A stretch of DNA of 64,000 nt from Erythrophleum ivorense. Lineage: Eukaryota > Streptophyta > Magnoliopsida > Fabales > Fabaceae. The position numbers were made by a program, and so were the translations under genes. Below, piece by piece: positions 48,950 to 59,374 of this stretch (the first letter of the stretch is position 1; each line of letters begins with the position of its first letter). Under the pieces are notes generated by a model. The model was not told the DNA's origin and searched no databases. It worked only from the letters and a program-made list of their open reading frames with translations. Where the stretch lies: contig JAIUCV010000001.1 of assembly GCA_026724425.1 (NCBI GenBank), positions 3,048,001 through 3,112,000 of the forward strand, written 5' to 3'.

Positions 48950-49824
48950 TTAGAGTCCCATTTCAAAACTACTTGAGATTCTGATGAGGGTTCTATATGT
49001 AACCTTTGTTCTTTAATTTCATGACGTAGTCTTTAGAGAAAGATTCTCTCAACAAGAATAAATAAACTAGGTTATTTGTGAAGTATTAGAACTTGGGTGG
49101 CAGTGGCACAGGTTCATTTGATTAACCTTCTATGTGAAAATGAAAAAGGGTGTCAAGTGATATTCTATATGTTTCAGAACTGAATTCAGCTGCTATGAAT
49201 CTCCAACTTCTCTGTGGGATTCATATAGATTTTTGGCTCTCCATTCTTAGAGTCTGCATGCATGACTCCTGGAAGTTTCATATGATTATTTAAACATTTC
49301 TTTGAAGATGAAAATGGGTGTTACTAAAGTAAAAAGCTAAACTTCAGACTGATTTCTGCTATGAAATGGATCTCTAACATTGTTTCTGAGAATACCACAG
49401 GATCATGCTTGCACACTGGGTATCATCTGACGACATCGATAGTGGGTCTAGTGCTTCTGACTCTTCCATTCTCATTCCCCCATCTAGGATGGGTGGGAGG
49501 AGTGTTGTGCTTGACCCTAGCTGGGCTCGTCACTTCCTATTCTTATAACCTTTATCTGCTGTCTTGGAGCACCAAACTCAGCTTGGCCATCGCCAGCTTC
49601 GCTTTAGAGATATGGCCAGAGATATTTTAGGTGTCTTTCTTTTCCTTCTTAATCGTCCAATCATGAGTCCTCAATTATTTATGCTTCTCTCTCTCCCATT
49701 ATTTTCCACTAGCGTCGTTTCAAGGAAATTCACACTTTAATGGTTGAATTGTTGTGTTTTTATAAATTATTTAAAAATAATAATTTCATTATATATTTAA
49801 TTTAAAAATGCTAAAACAATTAAT

Positions 49825-50125
49825 ATATATATATATATATACTCGCTAATTTTTGAACATCAAAACTAAACAAATTTAAGAATTTAGCTTACTCAATATC
49901 CTTCTTACTTGTAAGAGATGAAAGCTGAGAAAGGTTAAAAATATCAACTTTTTCTTTTAAAAAAAATGCTCAACAAAGGTTTTTTTTTTTTTATTTACAA
50001 AGAAAAAACTGTACTTCTCTTGAATGAAAATAATTCATTAGAAAAGCTTTACGGTCTTTTCAAGCTAATATAAACTCTTAAATGTAAACAAAAATCAGCA
50101 ATATATATATATATATATATATATT
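49825..50125. repeat. Two (TA)n tracts in intron 2 of the pseudogene
   Basis: TA runs at about 49,825-49,843 and 50,100-50,124. Neither matches the composite microsatellite in the same intron of copy 1. Confidence 0.8.
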
Positions 50126-52122
50126 GCAAGATGCTATTTCTTAATAATTTTAATTATTAATTAGTGAATGAAACATGAAATGCTTTAAATAACGTCTAGA
50201 CAATTTAAATTTTACTCCATCCTTCGAAAGTATTCACTACACTCTTTTATAGTACTAAAAAATTTAGTATTATCATCATTTATGTTTTTTAAAATAAATA
50301 ATTTTTATTTAAAATTTAAAATTTAATGCCATCATAATTTAAAATTAAATTATGCAACTTTTATCAAAAAATAAATTAAATGACAAAAAAATAGTACTGA
50401 GTGCTCCTGACTACATGAGTATGGAGAATGAACTTATATTTTTCATATATCTATAAGAATTAAATCCTTTATTAGATTTTTTCTTAATACAATTTTTTTA
50501 ACCTTTTTTTCTAACGGGTTTTGACTCCTTGAGGGCAAGGAATTAACTAAATTTTACTAAAGTGGATGTATAAATTGAAATTTACATATATCTATTTTAC
50601 TGAATTTTATTAATTGTTTATATTTATTTTAAGCGCAAAAAGTACATACAAAAATTTTCTTCATGGTACTGATTAATGCAGGGCTACGATGGGCCAGATA
50701 TTACGTAGGCCCACTTCAGTTTGCCATATGCTTTGGTGCAAAAATTTTGCGTTGTTTTTTTGTTAAGAAACTTGGAATTTAAATTTTTTTCATTTAAGTA
50801 AATGTTAAAGCGTTAGAGAATGACACAAGAAATAAATATGTATATAAGATCCACTTTTTTTTTTCTTTAATTTTTATCTATTTTTTATTTTTTCTCTATC
50901 TCCCTCCACTTATAAAACATTTTACAATTTATTCAATTGAGAAGATTTAAATCCAAAAACTTGTATATATGTTCAATTAAAACCTTTCAACTTTCTTCTT
51001 CTGTGCAGGTCATTTACATGCTGTACAATAACCCGACTGGAACAACGAAGCTACACTGATTCATCATGATATGTGGGGTCATCACACTAGGGTTTGCTCA
51101 AGTTCCATCATTCTACTCCCTAACGCACATGAATCCTGTTTCTCTTATTCTTTGTGTGGCTTATAGTGCTTGTGCCACAGTTAGTTCTATATATATTGGT
51201 CAGAAAATTGAAGCAAACACACACAAAAATGGCTGTTTAAACAGACACTCGGTATCTTAAAAATGTCTTCTTGTATGTGCTATATATTGCAGGTCACTCA
51301 AAGAATGCACCCACCAGAAATTATTCAGTAAATGGGGGTAGTTTAGACCAGCTCTTTGGTGTCTTCAATGGTATTTCAATCATTTCTACTGCATATGCAT
51401 GTAGAATCATTCCTGAAATACAGGTGAGCAACTTAAAAATCCTAGTTGTTGAGTTTACAATAATTTTTAAGACATTATTTTGCACAAAAATCTAATAAAC
51501 TTGAATATAAACAGCGCAGATGTCTTCCATAACTTGTGTTAAAGCTTAATCAAGAAGAAAAGATGGCAAAGAATCAAACTTATAAAATCTAATCATGAGT
51601 TAAAGTAATTTCTTCACCTAAATAAAAAAAATGAATTTTGAGCAGCTAGATATAAATTAAATATGGGCATTTAGTTTGAGTTATATTGGAGTTTTTCTTA
51701 AAGTCAAATTTATGATTAGGTCTAACTTTGATTTTTAAGTTAAAAACTATTTAAACTAAAAGTATAAAATTTTTAACATAATTAAACAGGTATAAGAAAT
51801 GGAGGTGTCTTTGAATCCCAAATTTTGTAACTTTGAACCACCAATCAGCCATGTTTTTGCAAGGTTCAAGGGGGCCAAAAGTAGATTGCCAAGTCAGTCA
51901 TGGCAATATTCATTTGGACCGTGCAGGCAACTATAGCACCATCAGTGAAAGGCAAAATGTTCAAAGGGCTAGGTGTTTGCTATTCCGTGATAGTCACAAT
52001 CTATTTCAGTGTTGCAATGTCAGGGTATTGGGCATTTGGGAATCAGGCCAGTAGCACAATTATTGCTAACTTCATGGAACAACAAGGCCTTTGCTACCCA
52101 TTTGGTTTTCATTGATGACCAA

Positions 52123-52251
52123 GTGCATGTTTGGTTTAGCGTTAAAAAGGGAGAAAATCATAATTTACAACCCACAAAATGTAAAAGTTATAGTTTGTTG
52201 TTTTAGCCAAAATTACAGTTTGAGAAAAGAAAAACCGAACCAAACATGCAC
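52123..52251. mobile_element. 129-bp MITE inside exon 6 of the pseudogene
   Basis: GTGCATGTTTGGTT at the left end and AACCAAACATGCAC at the right end are perfect 14-bp inverted repeats. CAA flanks both sides (52,120-52,122 and 52,252-52,254). Copy 1 has one CAA at the empty site in TTGATGACCAATTTATTC. The ends and 3-bp duplication fit a Tourist/Harbinger MITE, although TTA/TAA is the usual target. It brings stops into the reading frame. Confidence 0.9.
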
Positions 52252-53373
52252 CAACTTATTCATCTTTGTGCAAGTACTAACAGTCACTGTGATAAGCACA
52301 TTTACTTGGTAATTATTTCTCAATTTAGACATTTTACTTCATAAACTTGATATTTTTATTAAGGACAGGTACAGCTATAGGGTACAATAACTTTTTTAAA
52401 ATATAACATATGTGTATGGTAATATTTACCTCAATTCAATTTTTTTTTTTGTTTAACGCACTGTCGAGCATGAATATATATTCCAAAAACTAAATAATGT
52501 CTATGCCTAACACATGTTGAATATTTATATCAAATACAGCATGACTTTTTACAAATACATTTTAAATTTTATTATCTCACAAAGTTTGCATCTATGTCAA
52601 ATTCCATATCTTTGACCTGATACAAAACTGCTTTGACCATCTTGCAGATTTACTTACAGCCAACAAATGAATTGTTTGAAACGATGTTTGCAGACCCGAA
52701 AAAGGGAGAGTTTCGCTTCAGAATGTTGTGCCAAGATTGATTTCTAGGTCATTTTCAGTGGTGGCAGCCACAATTCTGGGTGCAATAATGTTGCCATTCT
52801 TTGGAGACATAATGGCCTTGTTAGGTGCATTTGGTCGCATTCCTATTGACTTCATTTTGCCAATGGTTTTCTTCAATCATTCTTTCAAGCCCTCAAAACG
52901 TAGTCTAATCCTGTGGGGGAACACATTGATAGTCTAAGCATCCTTAGTTTTGGTTGGAATAGGGACAATAGCATCAGTTAGACAGATAGTTCTTAATGTC
53001 AAAACGTATAGTTTATTTTCTGACCATTATAATTAGTTTTACTGTAATTCTATTGGTTTTCTGAAACCATGCAGCTAGAAATTAATCTCAATAAATCGCA
53101 AAAGGAATTGGTTCAGAAGTGTAGGCGAGTGATTATGGTTAGTTATAGAGTCAGAAATTTAATTTCGTTGAAAGTGTTGGAGCCTGCAAGTTGCTAAGAA
53201 TTCTTTGTGAAATTTTTAGTCACGACCATAGATGGCTTGTCTATTTTTATTGCATTGAGGAAATTAGTTATAATACGTATACACTAGTTCAGACATTTAA
53301 CTGTAATATAAAAAATATTATAAAAAAAGGACAACATTCATAAAGGGTATACTATGCTAGCGGTAGCATTGAG

Positions 53374-53906
53374 CATCCGTTTGGTTGTTGGGAATAGACC
53401 CGATAAAAAGGAATAGAAAGAAATAAAAATGAATAAAAAAATAATCTTATAATCTATCATCATATTTAGAATAATATGAAAAGGAATAGAATTTCATTTA
53501 TTGTTTATGTTTGATTACATAAAAATAATGTAATAATAAAAAAAATTAATTAAATGACCACAATATTTCTAATATAAAAAAATAAAAAATAATTATTTTT
53601 AATAAATAATAATAATATAATTTTTAATTTAAAAATAATTTTTTAATGACTAATAATTTAAAAAATAAAAATATTTATTTTTAAATGATCAATATTTATT
53701 ATTAATGTAAAAAAATGTCAACTACCAATCCATTCCTTTGAACAGTGACATTTTTCTTTCAATTTTTGAAGGATTTCACATTCTTTCATCTGCAGAAATT
53801 TGGACAGCACAATAGAATCCTTCGCTAGTGCACTTTTGCAACCAAATGACGGAATGTTGTTTGGATTCCATTCCCTAATACCCTTTTCCAGCAACCAAAC
53901 GGGCCT
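53374..53906. mobile_element. About 530-bp TIR element in the pseudogene 3' flank
   Basis: The left end CATCCGTTTGGTTGTTGG and the reversed right end GGCCCGTTTGGTTGCTGG are inverted copies. Copy 1 continues without a break at this place (near 42,708-42,735), where the surroundings GCATTGAGC and GTTTGAAACAA are shared. The interior is AT-rich and non-coding. The target duplication is not clear, so Harbinger or hAT-like is open. Confidence 0.7.
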
Positions 53907-53975
53907 AGGTTCGTTTGAAACAAACTGTTTCTGTTTTCAATTATAGCTCTGTTTTCAATTATGTAAGCTATAATA

Positions 53976-54817
53976 TTATTTCAACCCCATTGAGAAATAC
54001 TCTTTATGATCTCATATATAAAAAATAAATAACTAATTCATAAGTATTATGAAAGTTAATTAAAAATAATTAATCTTTTTAATTTTATCTCAAATAAAAA
54101 TTCTCTGTGAAATTAATGACCACTACTACAAAAATTTGAATGACCTATTTAATAAAGGGTATAATTAAAATACTATAATTAATATGGTAGTTTGTTTCTT
54201 ATATATAAGACTAAATCAAATCTCAAAAAAATTTTTTATATATGAGACCTGAAGGAGTAGCTAGTAAATTATAAATGAAGGTGAAAATATAGATTATGCC
54301 AAATGTTGAAACCATTTAATGTAAACCAAAAAATTATAATTTTTTATATTTTTGCTATCAGGTAAGTTTTTAAATTAAAATATGATAAGTATATAATTAT
54401 CTAATAATAATATAACAGATGTATAGTTTTATTAAAAAATTATATAATTATTAATAAAATTATATATTTATTATATTATTATTAGAAAATTATACATTTG
54501 TTATTTTTTAATTAGATAACTTAATAATATATAAATTTTGTTAAAAAAAAAACAATTCAACCATCAAGTTAGGAAAAAAATATTGGAAAATAATATGAGC
54601 TTTTTTTGCAATAATGACATAATCTCGAATATAAATCTGCTTATTTTCTAACGCTAATACAATAATATTATATTGGATTGAGATAAGCTAAAGAATACAT
54701 TTCGTCTCTCTCTTCTGGTATTAAAATCACATACGGCTCTCATTTCCTATTTTATGTCTCTTTAACATAATAATACGATGTTGGCGTCCAAAAAGTCAAC
54801 GGGTCCATGCTCTTCGA

Positions 54818-54850
<33 letters not shown>

Positions 54851-54870
54851 CGTAACTTCTAAAATCCTTA
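53976..54870. other. Intergenic spacer before the trihelix-kinase gene
   Basis: Very AT-rich, no gene seen. An (AAT)n microsatellite lies at about 54,819-54,849, some 300 bp before the next start codon. Confidence 0.6.
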
Positions 54871-55142
54871 ATTGGCCCCGAACCTCAATTTTCGTTTAGT
54901 TTTTTGTGCCTTCCCGTTCCATCCCCGTTTCCTTGTTAACGAAACAGAAGAGGAATCCACAACCACAAGTTCGTCTGTTATGACGGAATCGTTACAACAA
55001 GTCACGGCAACGCCAACCACCCTCTACCGTCTTCCTCACTCCGTCACCTTGTCGTCCTAAGTTCCGTCACCTAGCCGCTAACGGCGTCGTCTCTCTTTCC
55101 TCTTCTCCGAAACCCTATTTTCCCTCTCTTTCTCTTTCTGTT
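54871..55142 (+). promoter_or_regulatory. Promoter/5' leader of the trihelix-kinase gene
   Basis: GC content rises sharply here. A CT-rich leader (CTCTCTTTCTCTTTCTG) runs up to the ATG at 55,143, as is common in plant 5' UTRs. No TATA box is placed. Confidence 0.4.
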
Positions 55143-58100
55143 ATGGCTACTGAGGATGACTTCCCTCTCCTCGACTCGCCCTCCCACCACCCCCACTCCC
55201 AGTCTCTCCTCCACGCTCACACGCGCCATTTCCCTTCCTCTTCCTCCTCTAGCCCCACTACCGCTGTCCCTCCCAACACCACTGAAGCCGGCGACTCGGC
55301 CAATGCCGACTACTACACTCAAACCTTTCACGACGATGGCGGCGACGGCGAAGATTCCTCTGACCCGAACAAATCCACGTCTGGAATCCTGACCCCTAAT
55401 TCGAAGCGTACCGCCGCCGACAGCGCCTATTACTATAACAAGAAGTTGAAATCCTCAACCGCCGGAGGCCACGTTACTACGAGCGCTGAACCTGATTCCG
55501 GATCCGAAGCGACGTACCGGATCGATTACCGGAAGGATCGTGAGGAATGGAGCGACACGGCAATTGCGTGTCTCCTGGACGCGTACACGGAGAAACTGAA
55601 CCAGCTGAACCGCGGGAATCTCCGCGGACGCGATTGGGAGGAGGTGGCGGAAGCCGTCAGCGAGCGGTGCCCCGGTGCTGGCGGCGTTGATGGAAAGAAC
55701 AAATCGTATAAGAGTGTGGAGCAATGCAAGAACAAGATTGATAATTTGAAGAAGAGGTATAAGGTGGAGTTTCAGAGGATAAGTAGCGGCAGCATCACCT
55801 CGAGTAACTGGCATTGGTTTAAAAAGATTGAAGCGATTGTTGGGAACTCATTGACTGTGAAGACGGTGTCAGATGATGAGAAGGGTGGTGGAGCTAATTC
55901 CTTGTCTGTGGCCAGACGCCCAAAGAACAGGTAGTTGTTAAATATCATCTTTGTTGTGTCATTGCACTTTTTTTTTGTTTTTTTGGGATAAAAATGAATC
56001 TTTATTAGAAAGACTTAGAATTGTAGGAAAGGAGGATAAGACAATCTTTCAAAAAAGAAAAAGAAAAAAGCAAAAAAAAAAAACTCTTGGATTTTAGCAA
56101 ATAACAATGTCGCCCAATCCCTGTTCATATTAGTCAAAGAAACTCCTTTAAAAAAAAAAAAGAACAGAACACCAAAGGGAAACGTGAGACAAGACCCTTT
56201 TCCAAGAGTCATTTATGCTTATGCTTATTGTACCAGTTATACATTGTATTGAGATTATGCTTTTTTTGCATTTTTCTGTAGATGTTGAGTTAGAATGAAT
56301 TAATGTTATTCCTAAAACAGACTCTTTCTGGGTGCTATGGCTTTTGTCATTATGGGTTTTGTATAATTTATGGTTAAATAGAGGGAATTTCAGTGCAACC
56401 CCCTCGAAAAAAAAAAAGAGATAGAGGGAATTTCAGAAAATTCAGATTTTGATTTAATAATGTACTCTGCTGTTCTGGCATTGGTGCCACTCCTTTATAA
56501 AGTTGATAGCTATATGTTGCTTATATGGTTGCTTGTTCATGGCATGTATTTACATATTTTGGCAGATATACACCTACCAATGTTGCAGTGGTGAACAACC
56601 TGAAATCGAAACCAGCATCAAATCTTAAGTGGCATAGAGTTGTGTTTAAAATCAGTGGTTCTGCATTAGCTGGAAACTGCCAAAGTATCGACCCCAAGGT
56701 GCCACTCTTGTTCATGATCCTTTTAGACATTTAATGACCTTTTGGGATATTTGAATGAATAAACTGTTTCCTACTCTTAGAGACTTCTTAACTGGAAACT
56801 GCAATTCAAATGCTTCCTTCCATCATTAGGTGGCAATGCAGATTGCTAGGGAAGTGGCAACAGCTTGCCGCCTTGGGGTAGAGGTATTCCTTTACCTCCT
56901 TTATTGCTTATTTTTGCACAAGTCACCAATAATTAGGTGCTATTAAACATTCTTTTCTCTTTTGGGGTTTTATTCATGTTAACATTTCTGGAGGCTCAAT
57001 TTTAATACAATACACAGGTGGCCATTGTTGTTGGTGGTCGTAACTTCTTTTGTGGAGATTCGTGGGTATCTGCTGCTGGATTGGATAGACCTATGGCTTA
57101 CCAAATTGGGTAGATATTTTTTGTGCTTTGATTACATTTTGCTCATAGCAGTCACTGATCATTTATTAAAATCGTTTTATAGTGATAAGCATGTGTATGG
57201 AGTATTGGAGTGAGATTGAGAAAATACAATCAGGTGGTGTTAAACAGTAAATTTCTTGTTAGATAGCATGAACATTCAAGATTAAGCTTGTTGTTGTTGT
57301 TGTGTTGGCTAAATTTTATCCTATACTTACATGTGTGTGTGTGTGTGTTGTTTTGTAATAGCAACTCTGCATTCATATTCCCTTTTTCTGATGTATTAGA
57401 AACCCATTACTAAATAATTATCTCTACTAGCTTTTTGAAAATGGAATAAATTTATGTTTGCTTCCCTGTCTTCAGTTATAATTTTCATGCTGACCATACG
57501 GTTATTGTCTGTAAAACAAGTATGATGGCAACGGTTATGAATTCTATTCTACTTCATTCTGCTTTGGAGAAGCTCGGTATTCAGGCACGTGTTCAAAGTG
57601 CATTCTCTTTGCCAGAGGTTGCTGAACCTTACAGCAGGCAACGAGCTATCCGACATCTAGAGAAAGGAAGGGTTGTCATATTTGGTGGTGTCGGTGCTGG
57701 CACTGGAAATCCGCTCTTTACCACTGACACTGCTGCAGCTCTGAGAGCTTCCGAGCGTATGACCTTACCCTTAACTGGGATATGTCCTTTTGGTTTTTTG
57801 TTGTATCTTATTTTGTGTCTAGACTTGGAGTAAGTGCATCCCTCCTAATTATTATTATTATTATTTTTTTTCCAGTTAATGCAGATGCTGTGCTGAAAGG
57901 TACCAATGTTACTGGTGTCTGTGACTGCCATACTGGCGGTGACAATGTAACACTTGATCACATTTCTTTTAGGGAAGTTGGGTCTAGGGGCATCACTTCC
58001 ATGGATATGATGGCACTAGCATACTGCGAAGAAAACGGAATTCCTGGTTGGCCTTTTTTTTCAGTATTGGTGTTTCTATTGTTCCATTGAATTTGCCTTT

Positions 58101-58221
58101 TGTCTGAAGTATTCCTTCTTCAGTTGTAGTCTTCAACTTGCTTGAACCGGGGAATGTTTCAAGAGCACTGTGTGGAGATCAAGTTGGCACGTTGATTGAT
58201 CAAACGGGAAGTATTAGTTAA
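55143..58221 (+). CDS. Trihelix DNA-binding / UMP kinase-like fusion (At3g10030-type)
   Basis: Exons: 55143-55930, 56566-56698, 56830-56883, 57018-57109, 57521-57756, 57876-58046, 58124-58221. GT-AG throughout, 1,572 nt, 523 residues. Residues 1-133 are low-complexity (Ser, His, Asp-rich). Residues 134-234 are a trihelix/Myb-like domain: EEWSDTAIACLLDAY, RDWEEVAEAV, CKNKIDNLKKRYK and NWHWFKKIE. From about 285 an amino-acid-kinase fold of the PyrH type follows: VVFKISGSALAG, IVVGGRNFFCG (GGGNLFRG in bacteria), MMATVMNS, GTGNPLFTTDTAA, LKGTNVTGV, VVFNLLEPGN and GTLID. The nucleotide-binding core is kept, but the Arg of FRG is Cys. Whether it phosphorylates UMP or uses the fold as a sensor is unknown. 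The domain pair is known in plants, from memory. It is compact compared with the helicase-like gene. Confidence 0.93.
57297..57349. repeat. (TTG)n and (TG)n microsatellites
   Basis: Short TTG run at about 57,286-57,303 and TG run at about 57,330-57,349 in the fourth intron of the trihelix-kinase gene. Confidence 0.8.
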
Positions 58222-58354
58222 AAGAGGGAGAGCATGCCCATTTTTAGTAGACGTCTATTGATCTTCATATTTAAAGTTCTCATAATAAATTGCTAGTTTT
58301 TTTTCAAATATATATATTTTTAATTTCCTCCTCCTAATGAGGTGATTAATATAA

Positions 58355-59325
58355 GAATACATTGTAGAGGCAGATTCCCTTGATGAATGTAAAGGATGTC
58401 ATTAGCATAAATTACAGCATAAAAAGAGCAGTTCCCACCCTCAAATGAAGAAGAAAAAGAAAAAACAAATCCCAGCTCAAATTCGAACGTATCTCTTCTG
58501 CACTGTCTGCGTTGCTTCTCATGTTTACTGCCTCTCAAATTTATCTTCCTCATTAATAAATAAACAAACCAATAATAATAGAGAAGGAGAAGAGGGTCAA
58601 CATGGAAGAACCATAGCGTTAAATTTTAAAATAGAACAATAACCGCAACACAGGATCAGGTTCCTCTGTACTCTTCAGTTTTCTCCAATCTCCATTTTTT
58701 TTCCTGATTTTTCTTTTACATTATTTTTCCCATAAATTGATAAGTACTGATTCAGCTGTTAAAATTTGAACAGGTTTTGTGTGTAAACTTAATTAATGAA
58801 ATGGCAAATTAGGTTTAGATAAGATTGTATTAGGCGAAAATTTGTCTGGTTGTGCAGTAATTGGTGAGGTTGTCTCATAATTCATCAGAACTACTGGGCA
58901 AACTCAAAAGCCACGCACGGGGACACGCATACCGTTGTAATCTATCAGCCAGCCTTCAACTTCTTATCTCCATAATGAAGTTCAAGTATATCTATCTTCT
59001 CTCTCTTCCCCCCCCCCCCCCCCCAAATAACTATCCATCTATTATACTGCACTATATGATCGTGATATGAGCTTTTGTTATTTCATTCTTATTATCTTTT
59101 CGCGTCAGTGTTTCCCTGTGCATTCTTTCATTTTAATTTTAGCTCGACTTTCATACAGTTTTGAATTTTCCACCTCTGTTTCTTGTGTGGTACTAGGAGA
59201 ATTTCTGGGATTTGTTTTTTCTTTTTCTTCTTCATTAGTGGAAATTGGGAACTGCTCTTTTTATGTTGTAATATATGCTAATCGCGTCCTTTGCATTCTT
59301 TAAGGGACTCTGCGTCTTTTTCTCG
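58355..59325. repeat. Inverted repeat, about 125-bp arms and 720-bp spacer
   Basis: The left arm 58,360-58,485 matches the reverse complement of 59,200-59,325. Shared words in order: GATTCCCTT/GAGTCCCTT, GAATG(T/C)AAAGGA, ATTAGCATA, TTACA(G/A)CATAAAAAGAGC, AGTTCCCA, GAAGAAAAAGAAAAAACAAA and TCCCAG. Both arms translate outward to similar peptides (GFVFSFSSS and NCSFY.VIYAN), which reflects DNA identity and not a proven protein. It begins about 135 bp after the trihelix-kinase stop codon. The spacer holds a C17 run. Confidence 0.75.
59008..59024. repeat. C17 homopolymer
   Basis: Seventeen consecutive C in the spacer of the inverted repeat. Confidence 0.9.
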
Positions 59326-59374
59326 TTGCTTCCTTCTGATCTGGAATGGGAAAAAACTAAAAGAAGAAAAGAAG

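Larger units (their letters stand above)
47532..53036 (+). pseudogene. GABA transporter 1-like pseudogene (tandem copy 2)
   Basis: Counterparts of all seven exons of copy 1: 47532-47658, 49401-49630, 50682 to about 50736 (cut), 51009-51198, 51293-51423, 51927-52291, 52648-53036. Lesions: a 1-nt deletion after SYSYNL in exon 2; loss of the last 45 or so nt of exon 3; TGA for a Gln codon in exon 4 (near 51,057) plus a 3-nt insertion; a 1-nt deletion before a 129-bp MITE in exon 6; the exon 6 donor GT changed to AT at 52,292; a 1-nt deletion in exon 7 (FSLRN region). Exons 1 and 5 remain open. Its promoter also carries a 2.65-kb insertion. A functional product is very unlikely, though transcripts antisense or homologous to copy 1 remain possible. 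Confidence 0.92.
44279..53975 (+). repeat. Tandem duplication unit 2 (decayed transporter)
   Basis: Paralogous to 37,591-42,810 but 9.7 kb long instead of 5.2 kb. The growth comes from a roughly 2.65-kb insertion in the upstream region (44,626-47,281), a 1,012-bp TIR element in intron 1, extra sequence in introns 3 and 5, a 129-bp MITE in exon 6 and a roughly 530-bp TIR element in the 3' flank. Confidence 0.85.

Noticed and set aside
47532..53036. Treating transporter copy 2 as a working gene with alternative exons
   Set aside because: Independent frameshifts, a nonsense codon, a lost donor and a truncated exon cannot all be avoided by splicing without losing membrane helices.
55071..55814. 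Minus-strand frames of 69-119 codons over the trihelix exon
   Set aside because: Shadows of a GC-rich coding exon on the other strand.
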